From Gammaproteobacteria bacterium (lineage in GTDB: Bacteria > Pseudomonadota > Gammaproteobacteria > SZUA-21): DNA of 16,502 nucleotides. The stretch spans positions 1 through 16,502 of the forward strand of contig QIKQ01000329.1 of assembly GCA_003233075.1 (NCBI GenBank). The letters run 5' to 3'. Of the stretch, positions 6,061 through 14,302 are shown one piece after another; the stretch's first letter is position 1, and every line of letters begins with the position of its first letter. The notes under the pieces were generated by a model, which saw only the letters and a program-made list of their open reading frames with translations, did not search any database and was not told where the DNA came from. Position numbers and translations under genes: made by a program.

Positions 6061-7578
6061 TTGAGCAAAAAAATGCCTTTTCACGAGCAAAAAAATCACA
6101 GACGAACGCGTGCATACATTAACGCCCGACAGCAGCATCCAGCTTGGCTGTTGCTTGCCTCGACCAAAGCGCCTGCGGTTTTAAGTTGCTTGCAGGCTCT
6201 TTTTACCGAGCATCGTGATGGCATAGAATTTGAGTCAGCGGTGCTTGAACTCGCTGATGTATTACGTGAACAAAGTGCAGCGGCTGAGATTGAAATCAAA
6301 ACAGATAACTTTCTGCTTGAGGCAAAAAAAGAATTACGTGGCTGGATCAAGAAAAAGTTAATTGTGGAACGGCAAGGTAAAATTCTCGCCACAGATGCAT
6401 TGGAATCAGCACTGCGTTTTGCCGACGGTCTTGAGAACCGATTTATGACTTCGACTGCGTCTCGACTTTCAGTCGTACAAAGAGAAATAGAAAATCTAAA
6501 TACCAATTTAAATCCCGACCCTAAAATACGTGCACAAAATTTAAAAAATAAAATTAAAAATTTAGAAAAGGAATTGGCACGTGTCAAACAAGGTCAGGTG
6601 GTCGTGCTCAATAAAAATGAAGCGCTGGAAGCTATTCGTGAAATTTACAGTTTAGCAACGAGCTTGCGTACTGACTTTCGACGTGTTGAGGATTCATTTC
6701 GTCAAGCAGATCAGCAATTGCGCCAGTCCATTATTAGCGAACAAAATCATCGTGGAGAAATCGTCGATAAATTACTGGATAGCCATGATAGCTTGTTGCA
6801 AACCGATGAAGGCAAGGTGTTTCATGGTTTTCAGCAACAATTAAGCCAGACCAGTGAATTGGATAGTATGAAGCACAGTTTGCGCCGCATTGTTGGTCAC
6901 GATTATGCAAATGATGCATTGCGCTCAGAGCAATTAGTCGAGCTTCGTTGGCTGGCTATTCGATTGGTTGAAGAGTCCGAATCTGTTATTCGCGCTCGGG
7001 CGAGAAGTGAGCGAGATGTTAAGAGTTTTCTTAAATCTGGTTTAGCGGCAGAACATCATCGTGTTGGAGAACTACTGAATGAGGTGTTCCAACAAGCGCT
7101 TGATATTGATTGGGCAAGCCAGTCGGTTCGACGCAGCGATGCTGGCTTATCGCCAGTTGCGATCGCAAATTCAGGTTTACCTTTAGTTGAGCGTCTTCGC
7201 TTCAAGTCCTTGCTCGAGGAGGATAATTATGTGTTGGATTTTACACAACAGTTGAGTGATTTGGGTAATATGGATGAGGAATTCTGGGCGGCATTTGATG
7301 AATTGGATCGCCTACGCTTAATTAATGAAACTAAAGCTGTACTTCAGGCAAGACAAGTGACCATGGGCATAGCGGATATTGCAAAACATTTCAGCGTTGA
7401 ACACGATTTAGAATCGATAGTGCTTTGGCTGGGCTTAGCCTTACAAGCGAATGTGCCAGTCCGTACGGAAACAGAAAATGTTGATATTAATAATGACAAT
7501 AACACGCCAATGCGTTTTACGGTGCCGATTGTTGAGTTGACAGCTGAGGCAGTAAAAGAGTTAGACGTGGAGAATTAG
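6061..7578 (+). CDS. jetA: Wadjet type I protein JetA (kleisin-like, DUF3375)
   Basis: This is the kleisin/MukF-like subunit that bridges the JetC ATPase heads in the anti-plasmid condensin Wadjet. It is 505 residues, normal for the family. The N-terminal winged-helix region carries the family pattern HPAWLLLASTKAPAVL (26-41). A helical, charged middle follows (about 135-260; NLKNKIKNLEKELARVKQ predicts coiled coil), then a C-terminal winged-helix-like part. The start is uncertain: the longest frame begins at TTG 6061, an ATG follows at 6073 after a run of seven A, and neither has a Shine-Dalgarno, which suggests low expression. jetB starts 1 bp after its stop. Identification rests on the family pattern and on the three downstream Jet genes. 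Confidence 0.9.
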   Translation: MSKKMPFHEQKNHRRTRAYINARQQHPAWLLLASTKAPAVLSCLQALFTEHRDGIEFESAVLELADVLREQSAAAEIEIKTDNFLLEAKKELRGWIKKKLIVERQGKILATDALESALRFADGLENRFMTSTASRLSVVQREIENLNTNLNPDPKIRAQNLKNKIKNLEKELARVKQGQVVVLNKNEALEAIREIYSLATSLRTDFRRVEDSFRQADQQLRQSIISEQNHRGEIVDKLLDSHDSLLQTDEGKVFHGFQQQLSQTSELDSMKHSLRRIVGHDYANDALRSEQLVELRWLAIRLVEESESVIRARARSERDVKSFLKSGLAAEHHRVGELLNEVFQQALDIDWASQSVRRSDAGLSPVAIANSGLPLVERLRFKSLLEEDNYVLDFTQQLSDLGNMDEEFWAAFDELDRLRLINETKAVLQARQVTMGIADIAKHFSVEHDLESIVLWLGLALQANVPVRTETENVDINNDNNTPMRFTVPIVELTAEAVKELDVEN

Positions 7579-7579
7579 C

Positions 7580-8311
7580 ATGGCAAGTATTTTTGATAAA
7601 CTTACTTCCACAAATGATAAGAATAAAACGGCTGATTTGTTTGCCGCAGTGGAGGAGGATAACAGCGCGAATGTCACTGAGGACTCGATTGTGCTTGATG
7701 CCGCTACGGCAACTACGCACAAAAATTTAAAAGAATTGAGCCAACAACTACTAAAGTATGGATTACTCGAATCAGCGACTAAGCCAGCCTTGTACCAAGC
7801 GGCAGTAAGGCAGCAGCAAGAACTAAACGCTATTCTTGAGCCTTTAGATTTATCCTTAAAAATAGATGACATTCGAGGTTTGGCCTTTGTTGTAGTAGCT
7901 GCGGGCAGTTTTGACGGTGATGACGATGATCAGTGGGCTCATCCTCTAGTCAGGCGACAACGTCTGAATCTGGAACAATCTTTGTTAATAGCAATATTGC
8001 GTCAACATTTCGTTAATCATGAACTTGAAACCGGCGTCGGAGACAATTCTGCGATAGTACATCTCGATGAGCTTTTGCCACAATTGAATACTTATCTTGG
8101 TGAGCTGGGTAGTGAGACACGCGAAGATAAACGCTTGCGTAATTTATTAGATCAACTAAAAGCTTATGGTATGGTGACAGATATTAATGAACATGAACAA
8201 GTAAAAATACGTCCGCTTATCGCTCATGTAGCCAACCCTGAGAATTTAAAAAATTTGCTAGCGACTTTGAAGCGGTCGAATAACAATCGTACCGAAGAGT
8301 CTGCCAGATGA
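7580..8311 (+). CDS. jetB: Wadjet type I protein JetB (MukE-like, DUF4194)
   Basis: This is the KITE/MukE-like subunit that binds the JetA kleisin in the Wadjet complex. It has 243 residues. The family signature HPLVRRQRLNLEQSLL lies at 121-136, followed by a winged-helix-type region: LDELLPQLNTYLGEL (162-176) and RLRNLLDQLKAYGMV (185-199). An Asp-rich loop (GDDDDQW) precedes the signature. The first 45 residues are polar and probably disordered. GGAG (7569-7572) lies 7 nt before the ATG. The gene begins 1 bp after jetA and its stop overlaps the jetC start (ATGA, 8308-8311), so translation is probably coupled. Confidence 0.9.
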   Translation: MASIFDKLTSTNDKNKTADLFAAVEEDNSANVTEDSIVLDAATATTHKNLKELSQQLLKYGLLESATKPALYQAAVRQQQELNAILEPLDLSLKIDDIRGLAFVVVAAGSFDGDDDDQWAHPLVRRQRLNLEQSLLIAILRQHFVNHELETGVGDNSAIVHLDELLPQLNTYLGELGSETREDKRLRNLLDQLKAYGMVTDINEHEQVKIRPLIAHVANPENLKNLLATLKRSNNNRTEESAR

Positions 8312-11300
8312 ATTCGGAAACCAATTTTGATATGAAAAATGGGCTAGCCGATTCTTCCTTTCGCTTGGCTTGCTTTGAACTTTACAACTGGGGACCTTTT
8401 AGTGGTATGCATCAGGCTGATATCGATCCCTATGGTACAGCGATAATTGGTCAAACGGGCAGTGGCAAAACCACACTGGTTGATGCCTTTATGACCCTGA
8501 TTGCACAAAAACCAAAATATAATCTCGCCTCAACAGGTGGGCATGAAAGTGATCGAGATTTAATTTCTTATATTCGTGGTGTTACTGGCGCTGGTAATGA
8601 AAGTGAAAATGATGATCATATCTTGAGACCAGGGAAAACATTAACCGGCCTATCTGCCTATTTTCGTAATGATAAGAGCAGGGTGCAACTAAGCGCTATT
8701 ATTTGGATCGATGGAAGCAGTTCAGCGAATGCTGATTTAAAACGTGCCTGGATTTTTTCAGACAAGGCTCAATTCAATTTAAGTCATTTATTGGAAGTAT
8801 TTAGAGACGGTGGACTGCGAGCGTTAAAGCATTTAGCTCGAGACGAAGAGCAGATCAAGATCAACGATTCAAAAAAGGCCTATTTAGCTCATGTTCGTCG
8901 CTACTTCGAGGTCAGTGAGAATGCTTTTACCTTACTAAACAGAGCCGCAGGCTTAAAGCAACTAAACAGTATCGATGAATTGTTTCGTGAGTTAGTATTA
9001 GATGATCGCAGTTGTTTCAAACGTGCGGCTGAAGTGGCAGCGGAATTTGATGATCTTGCCAGTATTCACGCCGAATTGGAAATCGCTCGCAAGCAGCAGC
9101 AATGCCTTGCACCTATCGCGACCGAACATCATGCCTTGGTGAAAAATAATGATTCTTTGTCAAAACAAGTTGCTTTACTTGGTATTTTACCAGTCTGGAT
9201 GGCGGTTCATGCCTACCGTCTTTGGCACGATCAAGAAAAGATTGCTTTTAATGAAATAGAGTTATGCCGAAAAGTTGCGATCACCTACACGGAAAATATT
9301 AGCCAGGCACAATCTCAAGCTGAACAATATCATGAGATTTATTTAAACCTTGGCGGGACTTCAATTGAGCAACTCAAAGAACAGATAAATTTACAAGAAA
9401 ATGATTTTGAGAAGCGTCAACATAATGCGGCTGATTATCAACAACTAACAAGACGATTAAAACTAGACGAGCAGCTGAGCGCAGCTTCACTTAGTAGAAA
9501 TCAGCAGCATGCTGCGAACTTGATTGAAGAACAACAAAAAGCATTGCAGGATAAGCAGGATTTAGTTTGGCAGGCAGGCGCAAGTCTACAACAGCAACGT
9601 ACCGTAGTCGCTGAATTAGAGCAAGAAATAGAAAAGATTAAGGCGTCTCCTGATTCAAATATACCCGGTAACTTTCAGTTGTTTCGAACTGAATTAGCGC
9701 AAGCCCTAGAGCTGGACGAGAGTTTATTACCTTATGTCGCAGAACTCGTCGAAGTGAAGGCGAAGCAGAGCCATTGGCGTGGTGCGATTGAGCGTGCAAT
9801 CGGCAGCCACCGATTGCGTTTATTAGTTCCTCCGGATAATTTGCATGCGGCACTCGCTTGGGTTAATAATCGAAATAATCGCCTTCATGTACGTTTATTA
9901 GAAGCCAGGCCAGCGGAGCGTTCGCCTTCATTTTTTGACAATGGTTTTACCCGTAAGTTAAATTTTAAGACGCATACATTTCGAGAAACTTTAAAAAATT
10001 TATTAGCAGGCATAGACCGACACTGTGTTGATGATGTGCAGTCGCTGGAGAAGTCGGCGCATGCAATGACACAGCAAGGCTTGATGTCTGGCAAACAAGG
10101 CAGTTTTGAAAAACAGGATCAGCGCGCTTTAAATCAAAATTGGATGACTGGCTTTGATAACAAGGATCGTTTAAAAAGTTTGGCGACGGATTTAACTCAA
10201 GCTCAGTTAGACTTGGCGCAAACTCAGAAACAGCTTGATGAGTGCAAAGACGCTTATTCCTATTTGGAACAAAACATTAGGTTAATTGAACAAGTTGCCA
10301 CGCTAAGTTTCAATGACATCGATATAGCAACAGCTGAAAATTATCTTAAAATATCAAAAGAAAAGTTGCAGTCTTTATTATCACCCAATTCAGATACGAG
10401 TAAGGCTCGGCAAGATTGGGAAAAAGCCAAACGTCACTCAAGAGAATGTGAAAATCAGGCAAACGAAAATCGACTTATAATGGATCGTTGGCAGACAAAA
10501 TTCGATCAAGCATCAAAACAAAAAGAAAAGGCCACTAGGCGTATGGCCGATGGACTACAAGAGAATTTACAAATTCTCGCCGATAAACATTTTAAGGTTC
10601 CCGCAAATCAAGATAGAGAGAGTCTAAATGAAATTGAACGTGAAGCTCTCGATAAATTGCAATCAAAAATAGACAAACTAAAAGACAAGGTCGCGAGCAA
10701 TGAAAACCGGCTAGGAAAATTTATGACTAAAGCACTTGAGATTGATTCAGGTGCTTTGTCTGAAGCGGGTACTGAGATAATTGATATTCCGCTGTATCTC
10801 ACACAATTAAAAGTACTTAATGAAGAAGCCTTGCCTGAAAAGCAAAAGCGATTTTTGAGCTACTTAAACCAATCATCTGATCAAGGCGTCACTCAATTAC
10901 TGAGCAGCATTGATAATGGTGTCAATGTAATTGAAGAACGTATAGAGGAGTTAAACCAAACTATGCGGCGTGTCGATTTTCGCCCTGGTCATATTTTACG
11001 ACTGGTGCCACGACGCTTAGTACATAATAATTTAAAAATGCTGCAAAAAGCGCAACGTTATTTACGTGCAGCGGCGCTTAAAGAAGACAATGGCGAGTCA
11101 CACTATCGGGCATTGCTTGAGGTTGTATCTTTGTTGCGCGACGCAGTCGACCGAAAGAAGACCTTGGGCGCGAAGGCGTTATTGGACCCGCGTTATCGCT
11201 TGCAATTTTTTATATGCATAATAAATAAAAGTTCGGGCGAGGTGATTGAAACACGCACCGGCTCGCAAGGCGGTAGCGGCGGCGAAAAAGAAATAATTGC

Positions 11301-11631
11301 CAGCTATATTCTAACGGCTTCCTTGTGTTATGCCTTGTGTCCGGACGGTATCAGCAAGCCACTGTTTAGTACAATTATACTGGATGAAGCGTTTTCTAAA
11401 AGCTCCAGATCTGTTGCGGCAAGAATTATTTCAGCTCTACGCGAATTTGGTTTACATCCCTTGTTTGTTACGCCTAATAAAGAAATTCGATTGTTAAGAG
11501 ACCATACACGTTCCGCGGTCCTAGTGCATCGTGGCAGTAAAAGTACTAGTTTAACTTCGCTAAGTTGGCAAGAGTTGGAGGTGAAAGCAAAAAAACAACT
11601 GGATAAAATGGTATATGAAGTCACCGACTGA
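8308..11631 (+). CDS. jetC: Wadjet type I protein JetC (MukB/SMC-like ATPase)
   Basis: This is the motor subunit of Wadjet: an SMC-like ATPase that extrudes DNA loops and presents small circles to JetD. It has 1107 residues, normal for the family. Walker A GQTGSGKTT lies at 48-56. Long coiled coils run at about 235-450 and 625-900 (Gln/Glu/Lys heptads). Between them is a hinge-like globular part with WRGAIERAIGSHRLRLLVPP near 490-510, a pattern typical of JetC/MukB-like hinges. The ABC signature SQGGSGGEKE lies at 986-995 and Walker B IILDEAF at 1023-1029. All three nucleotide motifs are intact, so the ATPase should be active. The start overlaps the jetB stop by 4 nt, and its 3' end overlaps jetD by 17 nt. 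Confidence 0.95.
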   Translation: MNSETNFDMKNGLADSSFRLACFELYNWGPFSGMHQADIDPYGTAIIGQTGSGKTTLVDAFMTLIAQKPKYNLASTGGHESDRDLISYIRGVTGAGNESENDDHILRPGKTLTGLSAYFRNDKSRVQLSAIIWIDGSSSANADLKRAWIFSDKAQFNLSHLLEVFRDGGLRALKHLARDEEQIKINDSKKAYLAHVRRYFEVSENAFTLLNRAAGLKQLNSIDELFRELVLDDRSCFKRAAEVAAEFDDLASIHAELEIARKQQQCLAPIATEHHALVKNNDSLSKQVALLGILPVWMAVHAYRLWHDQEKIAFNEIELCRKVAITYTENISQAQSQAEQYHEIYLNLGGTSIEQLKEQINLQENDFEKRQHNAADYQQLTRRLKLDEQLSAASLSRNQQHAANLIEEQQKALQDKQDLVWQAGASLQQQRTVVAELEQEIEKIKASPDSNIPGNFQLFRTELAQALELDESLLPYVAELVEVKAKQSHWRGAIERAIGSHRLRLLVPPDNLHAALAWVNNRNNRLHVRLLEARPAERSPSFFDNGFTRKLNFKTHTFRETLKNLLAGIDRHCVDDVQSLEKSAHAMTQQGLMSGKQGSFEKQDQRALNQNWMTGFDNKDRLKSLATDLTQAQLDLAQTQKQLDECKDAYSYLEQNIRLIEQVATLSFNDIDIATAENYLKISKEKLQSLLSPNSDTSKARQDWEKAKRHSRECENQANENRLIMDRWQTKFDQASKQKEKATRRMADGLQENLQILADKHFKVPANQDRESLNEIEREALDKLQSKIDKLKDKVASNENRLGKFMTKALEIDSGALSEAGTEIIDIPLYLTQLKVLNEEALPEKQKRFLSYLNQSSDQGVTQLLSSIDNGVNVIEERIEELNQTMRRVDFRPGHILRLVPRRLVHNNLKMLQKAQRYLRAAALKEDNGESHYRALLEVVSLLRDAVDRKKTLGAKALLDPRYRLQFFICIINKSSGEVIETRTGSQGGSGGEKEIIASYILTASLCYALCPDGISKPLFSTIILDEAFSKSSRSVAARIISALREFGLHPLFVTPNKEIRLLRDHTRSAVLVHRGSKSTSLTSLSWQELEVKAKKQLDKMVYEVTD

Positions 11632-12784
11632 GCTAAGCGAGCGCTTTGCAAAGCAATGGCAAAATGGCGGCATTCGCGAGCAGCGACTTTTGTCGACTGA
11701 ATCATGGCCCATCCAACTTTCAATCGGTCTTCCCAGCGCAAAAATATTTTCCGAGCAACCGTCTGTTATTAGAGAGCATGTCGCTCAATGGCGTAATATT
11801 AAAACTGGTAAAATTGGTTGGACGGGAAAAAAATACATCAGCTCATCCGATAAGATTCAATTACCAGAATATTGGCAGATCAATTCTCCCAGTGAATGGA
11901 TTGCGGCAAGCGAAAGTTCAAAAGTACAACAGGAATACAAAATTCTTGAAAAAATTATAAGTTCAGTTGATAGCCTTTTTCATGGATTCATCATTAGAAA
12001 GCGAACTATGATTATCTCCAAGCCAATCGACGAAGTCATTCGTGCCTGCCAAATTGCATTAACATTAGGCCCAAATTACGCACAGGGTAAACCTTTAAGA
12101 GCCTTATCTATTGAAAATTGTGATAGTAAATTTTATGAACGGCATCGTAACTTAGTCATTCAACTTATGGATATTCGTTTTGACGGCGCAGTGAGTGAAT
12201 TGGGTTTAGAGCAATTTTTGGCTGCCGCGGATGAAAAGGACCATTGGTTACTCGTCGCTCCGCTTGATGCTAATTTGTTGCCGTTCCAACAATGTCGAAT
12301 TAGAACCTCAGAGTTGGTCAAAGTAGAATTACCTGCGTCATTTATTATTATCGTCGAAAATGAACAGTGCTTACATCAGCTGCCGAGCTTATCAAATACG
12401 ATTGCTATTTTAGGTGCTGGACTAGATCTTTCCTGGTTAAAAGCAGATTGGTTAGCAGAAAAAACGCTTGCCTATTGGGGTGATATTGATACCTGGGGTT
12501 TGACAATCTTGGCAAAGGCTCGAGTTATACAGCCACGACTTACTGCTTTATTGATGAATCCTATTGTTTTTCATAAATACTCTAAGCAGTTTGCAGTGAT
12601 GGAACCGCAAAAGGCTAGTCTAGAATCGCCCATTGGATTAAGTCAGAAAGAGAGCGAGTTTTATTCAGCCTTGTATCATGCGAGTAAAGGCAGATTAGAG
12701 CAAGAATTTTTACCAAAAAATGAAGTCATAAATGCATTTTCGAACTGGCACAAAGTGAATTTAGCAAATTGTGTAGTGAACTAA
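11615..12784 (+). CDS. jetD: Wadjet type I protein JetD (Toprim nuclease, DUF3322/DUF2220)
   Basis: This is the nuclease subunit of Wadjet, related to the topoisomerase VI/Spo11 A subunit, which cleaves plasmid DNA caught by the JetABC motor. It has 389 residues, normal for the family. The C-terminal Toprim fold shows its acidic residues: ENE at 248-250 (first glutamate) and YWGDIDTWG at 287-295 (Asp290 and Asp292 of the DxD motif). The N-terminal half is the arm/winged-helix part (DUF3322). The catalytic acids are present, so the enzyme looks functional. It starts inside jetC (17-nt overlap), and its 3' end overlaps the convergent LysR gene by 4 nt, so no terminator separates them. Confidence 0.93.
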   Translation: MKSPTELSERFAKQWQNGGIREQRLLSTESWPIQLSIGLPSAKIFSEQPSVIREHVAQWRNIKTGKIGWTGKKYISSSDKIQLPEYWQINSPSEWIAASESSKVQQEYKILEKIISSVDSLFHGFIIRKRTMIISKPIDEVIRACQIALTLGPNYAQGKPLRALSIENCDSKFYERHRNLVIQLMDIRFDGAVSELGLEQFLAAADEKDHWLLVAPLDANLLPFQQCRIRTSELVKVELPASFIIIVENEQCLHQLPSLSNTIAILGAGLDLSWLKADWLAEKTLAYWGDIDTWGLTILAKARVIQPRLTALLMNPIVFHKYSKQFAVMEPQKASLESPIGLSQKESEFYSALYHASKGRLEQEFLPKNEVINAFSNWHKVNLANCVVN

Positions 12785-13677
12785 CTTGCTTGAATTAACT
12801 TAATAAAGGCTTCTGCAACAGAATGGCCGAGTGCAGCACTGTTACGTGCAATCCAAAGCGTACGCGTAATATTTAAACCTTTGACATCGATATGACATAA
12901 TTCACCTTCCTCCACACGCTCAATGACTGAAAAACGCGGCATAAAACTTACATGTTGATTGCGTTCCAGTACATCGATAATGCCTTCACTAGAGCCGACT
13001 TCAAATGCGATTTTTAAGGGTGCTACTTCCATTTCTGCCAGTGATCTATCCAACGCCGTGCGAATACTGGATTTAGGTTCGCGTAGAACAAAGCGCAACT
13101 GACTCATTTCCTCTGTTGTAATGGACTTCAAATTAGCGCTTGGATGATTTGGGCCGCAAACTAACCATAATTTATCGTCTTGCCATTTCTGTACAAGAAT
13201 ATCAGGATGTTCGGCTGAGCTTTCGAGTAAGGCCATATCAACCTGGCCAGTTGCCAAGTAACAACTAATATTTCGACTGTAGGCAAGTCTCGAATCGATC
13301 CGAAATTCAGGATGATCCTCGTTAAACTGAAACAATAGATCGGGTAGTAGATGCTCGCCAATTGCGAAAGTAACGCCTAAGCGTAAAATATGACCGCCTT
13401 CCGCTAGGCTTTTCAATTCATCTTGCAGCGCTAGATTGCGTTCTAACATGATTGACGCAGTTTGATATACGCGTTTTCCAGCCTCGGTTAGGTTTAAGCG
13501 CCCGCTAACACGCTGCATTAGGGTAATTCCATAACATTGTTCGAGTGATCTGAGGCGTTTAGTCACCGCAGGCTGGCCAATGTTTAATATTTTGGCGGCG
13601 CCAGCGACACCGCCTTTTTCAACTATTGCTTTTAAGGTGGCTAGGCTACTTAGGTCTGGAAGCTTACTATATTCCAT
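12781..13677 (-). CDS. LysR-family transcriptional regulator
   Basis: It has 298 residues, typical of the family. An N-terminal helix-turn-helix lies at about 8-67 (LATLKAIVEKGGVAGAAKIL, QPAVTKRLRSLE, LTEAGKRVY). The C-terminal part is a periplasmic-binding-protein-like effector domain starting near HILRLGVTFAIGEHLLP (96-112). The effector is unknown. It is divergent from the small membrane protein and TauE/SafE genes, the usual arrangement of a LysR regulator and its target. No Shine-Dalgarno precedes the ATG, and a T-N11-A palindrome covers the start codon, which points to autorepression or a leaderless mRNA. It converges on jetD with a 4-bp overlap but has no evident link to Wadjet. Confidence 0.9.
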   Translation of the reverse strand: MEYSKLPDLSSLATLKAIVEKGGVAGAAKILNIGQPAVTKRLRSLEQCYGITLMQRVSGRLNLTEAGKRVYQTASIMLERNLALQDELKSLAEGGHILRLGVTFAIGEHLLPDLLFQFNEDHPEFRIDSRLAYSRNISCYLATGQVDMALLESSAEHPDILVQKWQDDKLWLVCGPNHPSANLKSITTEEMSQLRFVLREPKSSIRTALDRSLAEMEVAPLKIAFEVGSSEGIIDVLERNQHVSFMPRFSVIERVEEGELCHIDVKGLNITRTLWIARNSAALGHSVAEAFIKLIQAS

Positions 13678-13686
13678 ATAGGAATA
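13670..13686. promoter_or_regulatory. Palindrome over the LysR start codon, candidate autoregulatory operator
   Basis: TATTCC (13670-13675) and GGAATA (13681-13686) flank ATATA. The inner TTCCATATAGGAA has the T-N11-A form of LysR boxes. The ATG of the regulator (13675-13677, minus strand) lies inside it, so bound protein would block initiation. Confidence 0.4.
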
Positions 13687-13849
13687 TAAATGCGTTATGT
13701 TTCATTTGGTTTTATTCTCTAAGTGGTTGATAATAACACTTCAATGAAATCAGGCGAGTTTTAGCCTGTCTACCACAGTATATCACCAAAGTGACACTTG
13801 TGGATAAGCTAAATCTTGCTTAGGGCCAAATTTACTTATAAATATCATA

Positions 13850-13874
13850 GTATTCTTATATTCTTATAGAGAAT
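13850..13874. promoter_or_regulatory. Candidate LysR operator upstream of the membrane-protein/TauE pair
   Basis: ATTCT (13860-13864) and AGAAT (13870-13874) are inverted around 5 bp, giving TTCTTATAGAGAA (T-N11-A). A direct repeat TTCTTATA (13853-13860 and 13861-13868) overlaps it. Its ends resemble the palindrome at the LysR start (ATTC..GAAT), as expected for two sites of one regulator. It lies 44 bp before the ATG at 13918. Confidence 0.4.
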
Positions 13875-13917
13875 GCATGCGCAGCAGTTAAAATAGTATA
13901 TCGAGGAGTTAGAAAAA

Positions 13918-14244
13918 ATGCATAAGATCGCATCGAAACACATTGAAGAATTGAAACGATCAAAAAAAACATGGCGTGAAGTTTACGATCACTATACTGG
14001 ATTTGTATTGAAACATAGAGTTGTTTTATTAATGGGCCTAGGTAGTTTCGTTTTGTACGCAAGTTTTTTTGCCTATAGTTCAGAATTGATATCAGTTCTA
14101 AAGGTTGTAAGTACGGGTGATAAATCTATGTTTTTAGTACCAATCGTTTTAGCGTTTATATTCTCTGCTGTGCATGGCGCGTTTACCGCTAAATTTTGGG
14201 ATGTTTTAGGCGTTAAAGCTAAAACCGTAAAAGCTAAATCATAA
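13918..14244 (+). CDS. Small two-helix membrane protein upstream of TauE/SafE transporter
   Basis: This 108-residue protein is not recognised. A basic N-terminus of about 32 residues (IEELKRSKKTWREVYDHY) is followed by two hydrophobic helices (about 34-54 and 72-92) and a basic tail (KAKTVKAKS), so both ends are probably cytoplasmic. GAGGAG (13903-13908) lies 9 nt before the ATG. The transporter gene starts 58 bp downstream on the same strand, and a LysR regulator diverges from it. It may be an accessory subunit of that transporter; this is inferred from position only. Confidence 0.7.
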   Translation: MHKIASKHIEELKRSKKTWREVYDHYTGFVLKHRVVLLMGLGSFVLYASFFAYSSELISVLKVVSTGDKSMFLVPIVLAFIFSAVHGAFTAKFWDVLGVKAKTVKAKS

Positions 14245-14302
14245 TTTCAATAATTCAACTATTAAACTAGACGCTCACTAAGTAGTAAGCAGGTATAAGA
14301 TC

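Noticed and set aside
11328..11741. Minus-strand ORF of 137 codons and other antisense ORFs inside jetA-jetD
   Set aside because: They are shadows of the strongly supported Jet coding frames.
11646..11960. Plus-strand ORF of 104 codons inside jetD
   Set aside because: It is an alternative frame of jetD with no family pattern. jetD continues intact through it.
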